DNA from: Thermaceae bacterium | GTDB lineage: Bacteria; Deinococcota; Deinococci; Deinococcales; Marinithermaceae | Direction: 5' to 3' | Assembly: GCA_026987375.1 (NCBI GenBank) | Contig: JALSMT010000056.1 | Coordinates: 1 to 49,470 of the forward strand | Length of the DNA: 49,470 bases | In this document: in pieces, positions 26,819-35,117 of the stretch | Layout of the letters: each line of letters begins with the position of its first letter | How positions within the stretch are numbered: position 1 is the stretch's first letter | Translations under genes and position numbers: made by a program | The notes under the pieces: generated by a model | Database searches by the model: none | What the model was told of the DNA's origin: nothing | Seen by the model: only the letters and a program-made list of their open reading frames with translations

Positions 26819-27796
26819 ATGAAACAACCGGTAGCGCTAGACGCCATGGGGGGCGACAAGGCTCCCCGCGAGACCGTGGCGGGAGCCTTGTTGGCCAGCG
26901 CCGCGGGCGTGCCGGTGCTGCTGGTCGGAGATCAGGAAAAGCTGCGGGCGGAGCTGGCCGCGCAAGGCGGCGAACTGCCTATCGTCCACGCCGCCGACGT
27001 TATCGAGATGCACGCCCAGGCTACCGAGGTGCGGCGCAGGCGTCAGGCCTCGGTAAACGTCGCCATGCGCCTCGTCAAGGAGGGCCAGGCGGCGGCGGCG
27101 GTCAGCATGGGCCACTCCGGGGCGACAATGGCGGCGGCGCTCTTCACCCTCGGCAGGATTCGCGGCATAGAAAGGCCGGCCATTCTCGCGGAGATACCCT
27201 CCGACGCCCCCTCCGGCAAGGTACACCTGATAGACGCCGGCGCCAACGCCGACGTGCGCCCGCGGCACTTGCTGCAGTTCGCGCGCATGGGCGCTGCTTA
27301 CGCCGAGATCGTTAGCAGGGTCTCAGCACCGCGCGTGGGTTTATTGTCCATTGGAGAAGAGTCGAGCAAGGGCAGCCAGCTGGTGCTAGAGGCCCGCCCT
27401 TTGCTGGAGGCTTCCGGCCTCAACTTCAGCGGCAACATCGAGGGGCGCGACGTGCTGGCGGACGTGGCGGACGTGGTGGTAACCGACGGCTTTACCGGTA
27501 ACGTGGTTCTCAAGCTGGCGGAGGGAGAGGCTCGGGTGCTCTTTTCCTGGATAAAACGCGCCCTCTCCACTAGCCTCAAGGCAAAGTTGGGGGGGCTGCT
27601 GGTAAAAGACGCCCTGCGGGCGCTGGCGGCGCGCATGGACCCCGCGGAGTACGGCGCCATGCCGCTTTTGGGCGTTAAGGGGCCGGCCTTTATCGGCCAC
27701 GGAGCTTCGGACAGGCGCGCCGTGGCCAACGCTTTACGCCGCGCCTGGCTAATGGCCGGCGCCGGTTTGGTGGAGGCGCTGGCGGACGTAGAATAG
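26819..27796 (+). CDS. plsX: phosphate acyltransferase PlsX
   Basis: 325 residues. The N-terminal VALDAMGGDKAPRETVAGAL and later segments (SMGHSGATMAAALFTLGRI, AILAEIPS, LLSIGEESSKG, GNIEGRD, VVTDGFTGNVVLK) match PlsX throughout. The enzyme makes acyl-phosphate from acyl-ACP, the first step of phospholipid acyl supply together with PlsY. It usually sits near fab genes; here it follows thioredoxin at once (TAG, one base, ATG). Its last codons contain the -10 box of the next gene. Confidence 0.96.
   Translation: MKQPVALDAMGGDKAPRETVAGALLASAAGVPVLLVGDQEKLRAELAAQGGELPIVHAADVIEMHAQATEVRRRRQASVNVAMRLVKEGQAAAAVSMGHSGATMAAALFTLGRIRGIERPAILAEIPSDAPSGKVHLIDAGANADVRPRHLLQFARMGAAYAEIVSRVSAPRVGLLSIGEESSKGSQLVLEARPLLEASGLNFSGNIEGRDVLADVADVVVTDGFTGNVVLKLAEGEARVLFSWIKRALSTSLKAKLGGLLVKDALRALAARMDPAEYGAMPLLGVKGPAFIGHGASDRRAVANALRRAWLMAGAGLVEALADVE
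27789..27794 (+). promoter_or_regulatory. leaderless -10 box of the MscS gene inside plsX
   Basis: TAGAAT lies over the last codons of plsX (GTA GAA TAG) and ends 6 bases before ATG 27801. There is no ribosome site between. Confidence 0.6.
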
Positions 27797-27800
27797 CGGT

Positions 27801-28892
27801 ATGACGCCTTTCACCCCGGCGGACCTGCAGCAAACGCAACTCTGGGCAAAACTGTTACTGGGCGTTTTCGCCCTGGCGGTTGCTTTTAGCATTGGGCGCG
27901 CCGGTTCGCGCCTGGCGGCTTGGGTAGCCAAGCTTACCCCCGACGAGCGCGACGATCCTTTTTGGCGGTTGGTCGCTTGGGGGTGGTGGCTGGTGGTGGC
28001 TTTCGCGCTCGTCTCGTTCGGCCACTTCCTCTTCGAGATAAAAATAGAACCGCTATATACATGGGGTTTGCTACTGGCGCGCTGGATGGGGACGCGCGGC
28101 TTGGCGGTCTTGCTGATACTGGCGGCGACGTACTTTGCCTACCGCCTGGTCGAGGTGCTGGTGCAGCACATCAACATTCCCAAGAAGAGCGAGTTCGAGA
28201 GGGAGCAGGTGCGCATCGCCACCTTGATGGTCATCATCGAGTCGGTGCTGAAGGTGAGCGTCATTAGCGTTGGCGTCTTGCTGGCGCTGGCCAATATGGG
28301 GCTCAATATCGGGGCGCTGATTGCCGGCGCGGGCATAGCCGGCCTGGCTATCTCCTTTGCGGCGCAAAACCTGGTGCGCGACGTCATCAACGGCTTTTTC
28401 ATCCTATTGGAGGACCAGTACGGCGTTGGCGATGTAATCCGGGTAGGCGAACTGGCCGGCGGGGTGGAGAGGCTCAACCTGCGCCTGACGGTCTTGCGTG
28501 ACCTGGAGGGGCGGCTGCACTTCATTCCCCACGGGCAGATAAACACCGTGACGGTCATGAGCCACGGCTGGGCGCGGGCGCTGATTGACGTCGGCGTGGC
28601 TTACGCCGCGGACTTGGACAAGGCGATAGCGGTCGTACAGGACGAGGCCGAAAAGTTTTACGAAGACCCGGAATGGCGCGAAAAGTTTACCGCGGATCCG
28701 CCGCAGGTTTTGGGCGTAAACGAGCTGGCGGACAGCGCGGTCGTCATCCGCGTGCTCTTCAGCGTGCAGCCCAAACAGCAGTGGGCGGTGGCGCGCGAGT
28801 TCAAACGCCGCGTCAAGAACCGCCTGGACGCCGAGGGGATAGAGATACCCTTTCCGCAGCGCACCGTTTGGTTACGCCAAGAAGGTGATTGA
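27801..28892 (+). CDS. MscS-family mechanosensitive channel
   Basis: 363 residues. Three to four hydrophobic segments fill the first 190 residues. The pore helix reads GLNIGALIAGAGIAGLAISF with alternating Gly/Ala, followed by AAQNLVRDVINGFFILLEDQ, the MscS hallmark. A soluble beta domain follows (GDVIRVGELAGGVERLNLRL, LHFIPHGQINTVTV) and then the alpha-beta C-terminus. It releases solutes on osmotic down-shock. Its TGA stop overlaps the next start (TGATG at 28890-28894). Confidence 0.93.
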   Translation: MTPFTPADLQQTQLWAKLLLGVFALAVAFSIGRAGSRLAAWVAKLTPDERDDPFWRLVAWGWWLVVAFALVSFGHFLFEIKIEPLYTWGLLLARWMGTRGLAVLLILAATYFAYRLVEVLVQHINIPKKSEFEREQVRIATLMVIIESVLKVSVISVGVLLALANMGLNIGALIAGAGIAGLAISFAAQNLVRDVINGFFILLEDQYGVGDVIRVGELAGGVERLNLRLTVLRDLEGRLHFIPHGQINTVTVMSHGWARALIDVGVAYAADLDKAIAVVQDEAEKFYEDPEWREKFTADPPQVLGVNELADSAVVIRVLFSVQPKQQWAVAREFKRRVKNRLDAEGIEIPFPQRTVWLRQEGD

Positions 28893-30436
28893 TGAAACGC
28901 ACGCTCGTTATCGTTTTCTTCCTGGCTTTAGCCCTGGCCACGGCGCAGCGGGTGCGGCTGCGTCTGCCCGGCGGCTGGGTCGAGGGGAACATGGCGGGCG
29001 ACGTCATGGTGTTTAAGGGCATCCCTTACGCCCACGCCGAGCGCTGGCGCCCTCCGACGGTGGTTGCCGCCTGGCGAGGCGTCCTCGACGCCGGCGAATT
29101 CGGTCCGATATGCCCGCAAAAAGGAGATATCACCGTGCGGCTGGGTCGCTGGTTTGGCCGCTACGTGCCCCCCGCCAGCGAGGACTGCCTGAACCTCAAC
29201 GTCTGGGCGCCCGCCGGTAAGCCGCCAGAGAAAGGCTGGCCGGTGATGGTCTTTATTCACGGCGGCAGCTTTACCGGCGGCAGCGGCTCCGAGCCCATAT
29301 ACGACGGCGCCTCGCTCGCCCGCCGTGGAGTGATAGTCGTTACCATCAACTACCGCTTGGGAGCGCTGGGCTTTTTGGCGTTGCCGGCGCTGGCGGCGGA
29401 AGACCCGCACGGCAGCACGGGCGACTACGGACTCCTTGACCAGCTGGCGGCGCTTTCTTGGCTGCGAGGCCAGGTCTCCGGCTTTGGCGGCGATCCAGAT
29501 AGGATCACATTGTTTGGCGAGTCCGCCGGGGCTATGTCGTTGTGCGACCTCTACACCAGCCCCCTCGCCAAGGGAGCATTTGCGCGCGCCATCATCGAAT
29601 CGGGCGGGTGTAACTACGCCATTCCTAAACAACTCGCCTATCAGCGGGCTGCCGAGGTGGCCGAAAAGATAGGTTGCGGTGTAAACGACCTGGCTTGCTG
29701 GCGCGCTCAGCCCGTCGGGAGGCTGCTCGAGGCGTCGGCAACCAGTGAGACGGACTTTGAGAAAGACCCTTTCAAACCGGTGGTTGACGGCTACGTCTTA
29801 CCCGAAGACCCCGAGAAGGCGCTGCGCGAGGGTAAAGCCAACCGTGCGCCGCTGCTGGTGGGCGCCAACGCCGGCGAGTACCGCCTAGACGTTACCGCGC
29901 AGATCGATCCGCGTAAGAGCAGCTGGGCGGGCGTGGCGCAGATAATTCGCGAGCGCGAGGGCGAGCGGGCGGACGAGGTGATAGCGCACTATCGCGAGCG
30001 CTTTGGCGCGGACGCGCGTTCCGCTTACTACGCCTACATGACAGAGCGCATCCTCTACTGCCCGCCATACCGCGCCGGCAGGTGGATTGCCAAAAATACC
30101 GAGGTATACGCCTACCGCTTTGAGTACGGCAGCCCTTACTGGCCCTTCGTCGGCAGTATGCACGGTATGGAGCTGCCTTTTGTTTTCGGCACCCGTGACG
30201 TCTGGCCGTTTTGGGCGTTGTTCTTGTCCGCCGGCGAGCTGCAGCGCACGGAGCCGCTGCAAGATGCGGTGCAGCAGCTTTGGACCGAGTTCGCAAAAGG
30301 CGAAGCGCAGCCGCGGGCCGGATACGCCCCCTTGCCGCGCATCGGCACGGGCTGGGTCATGGGTTTTGACCTGCCTTGGGGCTGGCGTGCCGACGATTGG
30401 TCCAGCCGCTGCGCCCTTTGGGGAGCACGCCAATAA
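28892..30436 (+). CDS. secreted carboxylesterase type B
   Basis: 514 residues from ATG 28892, which overlaps the MscS stop; GAAGGTGA lies just upstream. A signal peptide (MKRTLVIVFFLALALATA) is followed by a full type-B esterase: SEDCLNLNVWAP, the oxyanion loop HGGSFTGGSGS, the nucleophile elbow GESAGAMS, the acid region GANAGEYR and the histidine in SMHGMELPFVFG. These give Ser, Glu and His of the triad, so it should hydrolyse esters outside the cytoplasmic membrane. The natural substrate is unknown. Many cysteines (for example ICPQKGD, ESGGCNYA, KIGCGVNDLACW) suggest disulfides, fitting an exported enzyme. Confidence 0.93.
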   Translation: MKRTLVIVFFLALALATAQRVRLRLPGGWVEGNMAGDVMVFKGIPYAHAERWRPPTVVAAWRGVLDAGEFGPICPQKGDITVRLGRWFGRYVPPASEDCLNLNVWAPAGKPPEKGWPVMVFIHGGSFTGGSGSEPIYDGASLARRGVIVVTINYRLGALGFLALPALAAEDPHGSTGDYGLLDQLAALSWLRGQVSGFGGDPDRITLFGESAGAMSLCDLYTSPLAKGAFARAIIESGGCNYAIPKQLAYQRAAEVAEKIGCGVNDLACWRAQPVGRLLEASATSETDFEKDPFKPVVDGYVLPEDPEKALREGKANRAPLLVGANAGEYRLDVTAQIDPRKSSWAGVAQIIREREGERADEVIAHYRERFGADARSAYYAYMTERILYCPPYRAGRWIAKNTEVYAYRFEYGSPYWPFVGSMHGMELPFVFGTRDVWPFWALFLSAGELQRTEPLQDAVQQLWTEFAKGEAQPRAGYAPLPRIGTGWVMGFDLPWGWRADDWSSRCALWGARQ

Positions 30437-30491
30437 AAGGCCAGTTCCATACCATTACCTTCTCCTGACCCGCGCTGCGGCTCAGTTGCGT

Positions 30492-30497
30492 TAAGCT
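30492..30497 (+). promoter_or_regulatory. leaderless -10 box of the GlcE-like/nagA/SIS operon
   Basis: TAAGCT ends 6 bases before ATG 30504; no ribosome site or clear -35 is seen. It would drive the three tightly overlapping genes to 33278. Confidence 0.55.
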
Positions 30498-30503
30498 GTA
30501 GAT

Positions 30504-31163
30504 ATGCCTGTCGTTCAGGTCGAGGCCGCCGACCATTACCTGGTAGCCAGAGGCGAAACCGAGATAGCCGAGGTGTACGAAGCCTTACCCCAAGAGCTGC
30601 GCCCACCCTTCCCGCCCTTAGAGTTGCCGGGCGGCGTAATGGGCCTCGTCAGCCGCGGCGGTTTCGGGCAGACCTTTTTCTTCGCCGCAGAGGTGCTGGG
30701 GGTAAGTTTCCGCACCTCTGCGGGGAGGTTGGTGCAGGCGGGCGGGCGAGTAATCAAGAACGTACAGGGGTATGACCTGGTGCGCCCTTTCGTAGGCAGC
30801 TTCGGCCTGCTAGGGGAGGCGCAGGAAGTAGTTTTGCGGCTGCGGCCGGCTCGCGCGGCTGCGCTTTGGCGCTATCAGCGCGAGGGCGAGCTAAAGCCGC
30901 GCTTTGTCTGGTGGGCCGAGGGGGAGCGCTATGCTTACCATTTTGGCCACCCGCGCGAGCTGCAAAGGGCGGGCTACGCGCCCGAGTTGAAAGTCGACGG
31001 CCTGCTGGACTACCGCGGCTACTTTTCCCAGGGGATGGGCGTGGGAGAGGAGGGGCCGCTGCGGGACGAACGCTTTGTCTGGTGTGACGGCTGCCCGCCG
31101 CCAAGGCCGCCAGAAAGGTTTATGGCACTGGCGCGGGCTTTGGACGAAAGAGGGGAAATATGA
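30504..31163 (+). CDS. short FAD-binding protein like glycolate oxidase subunit GlcE
   Basis: 219 residues. The middle matches the FAD-binding half of Glc[22 protein letters not shown], then [20 protein letters not shown], and a beta strand EVVLRLRP. GlcE usually has about 350 residues with N-terminal GGTVG-type FAD motifs; here the N-terminus is shortened ([15 protein letters not shown]) and the C-terminus ends soon after the core. No GlcD or GlcF is adjacent. Instead nagA starts in an ATGA overlap with its stop (31160-31163). Either it is a reduced glycolate-oxidase subunit working with partners elsewhere or a protein with a new role. FAD binding needs proof. Confidence 0.7.
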   Translation: MPVVQVEAADHYLVARGETEIAEVYEALPQELRPPFPPLELPGGVMGLVSRGGFGQTFFFAAEVLGVSFRTSAGRLVQAGGRVIKNVQGYDLVRPFVGSFGLLGEAQEVVLRLRPARAAALWRYQREGELKPRFVWWAEGERYAYHFGHPRELQRAGYAPELKVDGLLDYRGYFSQGMGVGEEGPLRDERFVWCDGCPPPRPPERFMALARALDERGEI

Positions 31164-32251
31164 GGATTGCGGGCAGGGTTCTGTTGCCGGCGGGTTGGGC
31201 AGACGGCGAGTTGAACATCGAAGGAGACAAGATAGTAGCCTTTTCCAGCGCCTCTGCGGAGAGGCGTTACGTGGTGCCTGGGTTTATCGACCTGCACGTT
31301 CACGGCGGCGGCGGCGCCGACTGTATGGCCGGCGAGGAGGCTGCGCGGCGGGCGGCGCGATTTCACGCCAGCCACGGGACCACCAGGATGTTGCTGACGA
31401 CGGTGACGGCGCCCAAAGACGATATCTTCCACGCGCTCGACGGCATTCACGCCCTCATGCAGCGGCCCGGGCGGGAAGAAGCCCGGGTGGCCGGAGTTCA
31501 CCTTGAGGGGCCCTTCATCAGCCCCGATAAACTGGGGGCGCAGCCGCCCTATCCTCTCTTGCCGGACGAGGAGGCGATGCGCGAGTTCATGAGTCGCGCC
31601 AGCATCCAGGTGATCACCCTGGCGCCGGAACTGCCGGGGGCGCTCGAGTTCATCCGCTATCTGCGCTCCCACGGGGTGCGGCCGCAGATAGGCCATACAG
31701 TCGCCAGCGCCGCCGAAGCGCTGGCCGGGCTGGAGGCCGGCGTACGCAGCTTTACCCACCTCTACAACGCCATGAGCGGGTTGCATCACCGCCGCCCCGG
31801 AGTCGTGGGGGCGGCGCTGGCCGAGGCCGGCTGGGCCGAGATAATCGCCGACGGCAGACACGTTGACCCGCTGGCGGTCAAGGTCGCCCTGCGGGCCATT
31901 CCCAACCTCTACGTAGTAACCGACGCGGTGGCCGCCGCGGGCATGCCCGCGGGCAGCTACCAGCTAGGCAGCTACACGGTTTTCAAGAAAAGCGACGGCG
32001 TCTTCCTGGAAGACGGCACCCTGGCCGGCAGCGCCCTGACCATGGATCAGGCGCTCAGGAACCTGGTCGACTGGGGGCTCGAGCTGGCCGAGGCGGTCAG
32101 GCGTGTCAGCACCCTGCCGGCAGAGTACATGGGCTGGTCCGACCTGGGCGTCATCAAAAGCGGCGCTCAGGCCGACTTGGTAGTGCTCGACGACGATCTA
32201 GAAATAGAGGAGGTTTACGTTGCCGGAAAACGAGTCTACGCCCGCCAGTAG
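31160..32251 (+). CDS. nagA: N-acetylglucosamine-6-phosphate deacetylase
   Basis: 363 residues. The amidohydrolase pattern is clear: FIDLHVHGGGGADCM, GVHLEGPFISPDKLGAQ, QIGHTVASAAEAL, THLYNAMSGLHHRRPG, IIADGRHVDP and VTDAVAAAG, with metal-binding His and Glu and the catalytic Asp (VTDA). It removes acetate from GlcNAc-6-phosphate in the cytoplasm, the first step in using amino sugars from wall turnover or chitin. AGGGGAAAT precedes the ATG. The next gene starts inside its 3' end. Confidence 0.95.
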   Translation: MRIAGRVLLPAGWADGELNIEGDKIVAFSSASAERRYVVPGFIDLHVHGGGGADCMAGEEAARRAARFHASHGTTRMLLTTVTAPKDDIFHALDGIHALMQRPGREEARVAGVHLEGPFISPDKLGAQPPYPLLPDEEAMREFMSRASIQVITLAPELPGALEFIRYLRSHGVRPQIGHTVASAAEALAGLEAGVRSFTHLYNAMSGLHHRRPGVVGAALAEAGWAEIIADGRHVDPLAVKVALRAIPNLYVVTDAVAAAGMPAGSYQLGSYTVFKKSDGVFLEDGTLAGSALTMDQALRNLVDWGLELAEAVRRVSTLPAEYMGWSDLGVIKSGAQADLVVLDDDLEIEEVYVAGKRVYARQ

Positions 32252-33278
32252 CCTGATGCTCAGCGAGGCGCGAGAGGCGCCCGCGGTCGCCGAAAAGCTG
32301 CTGGCTGAGAACGCCGCCGAGGTCCGCTCGCTGGCGCGCTTTTTGCGCAGTAAACAACCCGCCTTCGTGCAGACCATAGCCCGCGGCAGCTCGGATCACG
32401 CCGCCCTTTTTGGCAAGTATCTCTTCGAAGCCCGTCTGGGTTGGGTGACTGCCAGCGCCGCGCCCTCGGTGGTCACCGTTTACGGGGCGCGGCCGCGGCT
32501 GAGTGGGGCTTTGGTTCTGGCTCTCAGCCAGTCGGGAGCCAGCCCCGACCTGGTCGAGTCGCTCCAGGCCGCCCGCATGACGGGGGCGCTGACGGTGGCC
32601 TTGGTCAACGTCGAGGACTCGCCGCTGGCGAAGGCGGCGGAGGTGGTTCTGCCGCTGCACGCCGGAGCGGAAAAGAGCGTGGCCGCCACCAAGAGTTACC
32701 TGGCGACGCTGGTGGCGCTGGCGCAGCTGGTCGCGGCGGTGGAAGAGGCGAACGACCTGGAAGCAGCGCTGGCGGCGCTGCCCGAGCAGATGGCCCTGGC
32801 CGCTGCGACCGACTGGAGCGGCGGGCTCGAGCTCTTCGCGAACGTCAGCGACTCGTACGTAGTGGGTCGCGGCTACGCCTTCGCCGTCGCCAATGAGATG
32901 GCTTTGAAACTCAAAGAAACCAGCGCCCTGCACGCCGAGTCCATTTCCGCCGCGGAGCTGCTGCACGGCCCGCTGGCGATAGTCGGCCCCGGCTACCCCA
33001 TTTTGGCGCTGGCGCCCTACGACCGACCCTACCCCCAGGTGCTGCAGTTGCTGCAAAGCCTCAAGGAAAAGGGGGCCGAACTGGCGGTCGCCGCCAGCGA
33101 GAGCGAGGCGCTGCAGCTGGCGGACGCGCCCTTGCCTTTGCCCCGCCGTTTCCACCCCGTGCTCGACAGCGTGCTGGCGGTACAGGCCTTTTACCCCTTC
33201 GCCGAGAGGTTGGCGCGCCAGCGCGGCTTTGACCCCGACAAGCCGCGCAACCTGCAAAAGGTGACCCGCACCGTTTGA
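32220..33278 (+). CDS. SIS-domain protein, GlmS/NagB-II-like (probable GlcN-6-P deaminase)
   Basis: 352 residues with two SIS (sugar isomerase) domains and no glutaminase domain. Seen: IARGSSDHAALFGKYLFEA (near 55), LALSQSGASPDLVESLQAAR (near 99), SVAATKSYLATLVALAQL, and the ending RNLQKVTRTV, typical of GlmS-like isomerases. Such proteins next to nagA replace NagB and turn glucosamine-6-phosphate into fructose-6-phosphate plus ammonia (NagB-II). The start is TTG 32220: GAGGAGG lies 7 bases upstream and no ATG fits before conserved sequence. It overlaps nagA by 32 bases, so the two act as one pathway. Confidence 0.9.
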   Translation: MPENESTPASSLMLSEAREAPAVAEKLLAENAAEVRSLARFLRSKQPAFVQTIARGSSDHAALFGKYLFEARLGWVTASAAPSVVTVYGARPRLSGALVLALSQSGASPDLVESLQAARMTGALTVALVNVEDSPLAKAAEVVLPLHAGAEKSVAATKSYLATLVALAQLVAAVEEANDLEAALAALPEQMALAAATDWSGGLELFANVSDSYVVGRGYAFAVANEMALKLKETSALHAESISAAELLHGPLAIVGPGYPILALAPYDRPYPQVLQLLQSLKEKGAELAVAASESEALQLADAPLPLPRRFHPVLDSVLAVQAFYPFAERLARQRGFDPDKPRNLQKVTRTV

Positions 33279-33304
33279 CCCCGCCGTGGCGGCATGGCTA
33301 TATT
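33275..33304 (+). promoter_or_regulatory. promoter of the small membrane-protein gene
   Basis: TTGACC (33275-33280), overlapping the stop of the SIS gene, and TATATT (33299-33304) have an 18-base spacer. A GGAGGT ribosome site follows at 33313-33318. This is one of the few near-consensus leadered promoters here, in front of a frameshifted gene. Confidence 0.6.
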
Positions 33305-33322
33305 GCGGTCACGGAGGTATGT

Positions 33323-33636
33323 ATGCACGGTTTCGCCGCGGCGGTGGTCATCGGGCTGGCGGCCGCTCTGCTAGACGTCATTCCGATGTTGTTACAAAAG
33401 CAAGACAAGCACGCCAACCTGGCGGCTTTTTGCACTGGCTGGCGCTGGGAATTATTATCCCCTACGTTTCCTGGAACGTTGCCCCCTGGCTCAAGGGCCT
33501 CGTACTGGCCGAGCTGCTGGCGCTGCCGATAATCGCCATGGTGATAAAGGAAGACGCCCGGGCCTGGCTGCCCATCTCGCTTTTCTCGGCCGCGTTAGGG
33601 GCCATGGTGGGCCGGGCCGGCTCGCTCTGGGTTTGA
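33323..33636 (+). pseudogene. small membrane protein gene with a frameshift at a T-run
   Basis: ATG 33323 (behind GGAGGT) starts MHGFAAAVVIGLAAALLDVI with a first helix and runs to ...HANLAAF. The frame is then lost at five T residues (33427-33431). With one extra T it goes on as LHWLALGIIIPYVSW, WLKGLVLAELLALPIIAMVI, then ISLFSAALGAMVGRAGSLWV and a stop at 33634-33636. The combined product would be about 104 residues with four helices, and both parts have clear membrane-protein character. Function unknown. The good promoter and ribosome site and the single lesion at a homopolymer suggest a recent mutation, a sequencing error or slippage. Confidence 0.65.
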
Positions 33637-33742
33637 ACCGCCCCGTCGAGTCGCGAGCGATGGCGCCTGGCCAAGGCGCGGCGACCGCAGGCGGCCCTGC
33701 GCCCGCCCGGCTGCGCGACTTGAAAAAGGTTAAGCACACGCG

Positions 33743-34375
33743 CTAGCCGCGTGCAGCGATGACGCTCACGACAGCAGCGATGAACACCAGACCGCCCAGC
33801 ATCAGCGCGAGGGTCCATGTCGTCGCCGCGCCCAGCAGCGTCAGCACGACTACCAACGCCCCGAGCAGGGCGATCCCGACGCCCGCCAGGCGATTGCCAC
33901 GCCTCCACGTTTCGCGACTTTTCATAGTGGCGGGCGTGCGCAGACCGAACCAGTGATTGGGTTCCAGCCGCGAAGCGGCTACGCCGATACCCAATACGGC
34001 GAGGACGAGGCCAAGGAATACATTGGTGTAGCGGTCTATGGAGGCGGGATCGCCCGCGGCCAGGTACACGCTGACGGGGTGTAGGAGGGCTATCAGGACG
34101 AAGGCGCCGCCCACCGCCAGGGCGATGGGGGCATGTTCCCGGGTGACCTCCAGCGGGGCGGCCCAGACGATTAGAGCTGCGAAAAGCGCCCCTACGGTAT
34201 ACACCAGTGGCATGACTAGAACCTCGACTTTTGACCCCCAGCGGTCGATCTCGCCCGCAAAGTTGAGGTGCGCGGGTATGGTATCGGGCAGGGCGAGGTA
34301 AACGGGCCACACCACGAGCCAGACGAGGCCGACGCTAGCGATAAGTCCCAGGGCGATCTTCGTTCGTGCGGTCAT
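33743..34375 (-). CDS. SdpI/DUF1648-like membrane protein
   Basis: 210 residues from ATG 34375, chosen because AGGAGG lies 5 bases upstream; GTG 34381 falls inside that site. An N-terminal DUF1648 part has a helix followed by LPDTIPAHLNFAGEIDRWGS. After two more helices comes the SdpI signature LEPNHWFGLRTPATMKSRE, then TWRRGNRLAG and two final helices. SdpI gives Bacillus immunity to the SdpC toxin; most homologues are of unknown role. It is the last gene of a minus-strand set of three small membrane proteins. A weak hairpin with a T-run lies just past its stop, near 33721-33750. Confidence 0.82.
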   Translation of the reverse strand: MTARTKIALGLIASVGLVWLVVWPVYLALPDTIPAHLNFAGEIDRWGSKVEVLVMPLVYTVGALFAALIVWAAPLEVTREHAPIALAVGGAFVLIALLHPVSVYLAAGDPASIDRYTNVFLGLVLAVLGIGVAASRLEPNHWFGLRTPATMKSRETWRRGNRLAGVGIALLGALVVVLTLLGAATTWTLALMLGGLVFIAAVVSVIAARG

Positions 34376-34400
34376 CTCCACCTCCTGGCCGACGTAGCCT

Positions 34401-34731
34401 CTAGCCGTAAACGAGATCGGCCATAAGGGTAAGCAGCGCCACCGCCGCCATCAAGCAAAAGAAACGGCGTGCGTCCATGGCATGGGCCGGCGGCGCGTCT
34501 GGCTGCTGGGAAGGGATAGAGCGCACGGACCAAGAAGGCGTAAGCCGGCGCGAAGGTCCAGCGTAAAGCCTCGAGCGGCAGCCGGCGGACCAGACACGCC
34601 CCAATGAAGATAAGGGCTCCGGTCGCCGCAAGTCGCAACGCCTGCGTGCGCTGGTGTGGCGACAGGTAGAGCGCCGCCGCCAGTACTGGCGGCGGCCATC
34701 CTTGCGTGAGGCGCAACCAGGAAAAGGCCAT
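34401..34731 (-). pseudogene. small membrane protein gene with probable frameshift
   Basis: The first frame from ATG 34731 gives MAFSWLRLTQGWPPPVLAAA, then LYLSPHQRTQALRL, AATGALIFIGACLVRRLPLE and LRWTFAPAYAFLVRALYPFP, a protein with several hydrophobic stretches. It then turns into a Gly/Arg-rich tail. Another frame over the last ~100 bases reads PDAPPAHAMDARRFFCLMAA and VALLTLMADLVYG, a good final helix, ending at 34401. So the real gene probably changes frame near 34490-34515. It starts one base after the stop of the previous gene and may be translated by coupling. No function recognised; the exact shift point is uncertain. Confidence 0.5.
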
Positions 34732-34732
34732 T

Positions 34733-35068
34733 TCAGGAGAAGGCCCCGAGAATCCCCAACACCACTTCTAGCGCGCCCATTCCCACGAGTAACCAGCCCA
34801 GGGCGCGGTTGCCTTGGCTATATGGCGATTTTTCTTGTGAGTGCGCCAACATATCCCAGCCGATCCACGAAACGACAACTCCCAAGGCCAGATTGCGCAG
34901 CGGCTGCAAAAAGCCGGGAGGCGTCAGCAGGACTATCCCCAAAGCCAGCGCCGCCGCAGCCAGCGCCGGCCCTACGGACCAGCGCGAGGGTGAGCGGCGT
35001 AGCAAAAAGCTGAAGCTGAGATAAAAGGCCAGCGCCAGCACAAAGGCGGTAAGAACCGCTCCGAACAT
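34733..35068 (-). CDS. small integral membrane protein, unknown function
   Basis: 111 residues with about four hydrophobic segments (for example VLTAFVLALAFYLSFSFLL, ALAAAALALGIVLL and GWLLVGMGALEVVLGILGA). No family motif recognised. TAGAAT (35075-35080) ends 6 bases before the ATG and there is no ribosome site, so its mRNA should be leaderless. It heads a run of three minus-strand membrane genes with almost no spacing. ftsH lies 50 bases upstream on the same strand. Confidence 0.75.
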   Translation of the reverse strand: MFGAVLTAFVLALAFYLSFSFLLRRSPSRWSVGPALAAAALALGIVLLTPPGFLQPLRNLALGVVVSWIGWDMLAHSQEKSPYSQGNRALGWLLVGMGALEVVLGILGAFS

Positions 35069-35117
35069 GTACTCATTCTAGCACGCCTCAAACCGCATGC
35101 TCGTTAGGCGACTAAAT

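Noticed and set aside
30504-31163. Calling this gene glcE and the locus a glycolate oxidase operon
   Set aside because: The protein is much shorter than GlcE and neither glcD nor glcF is next to it.
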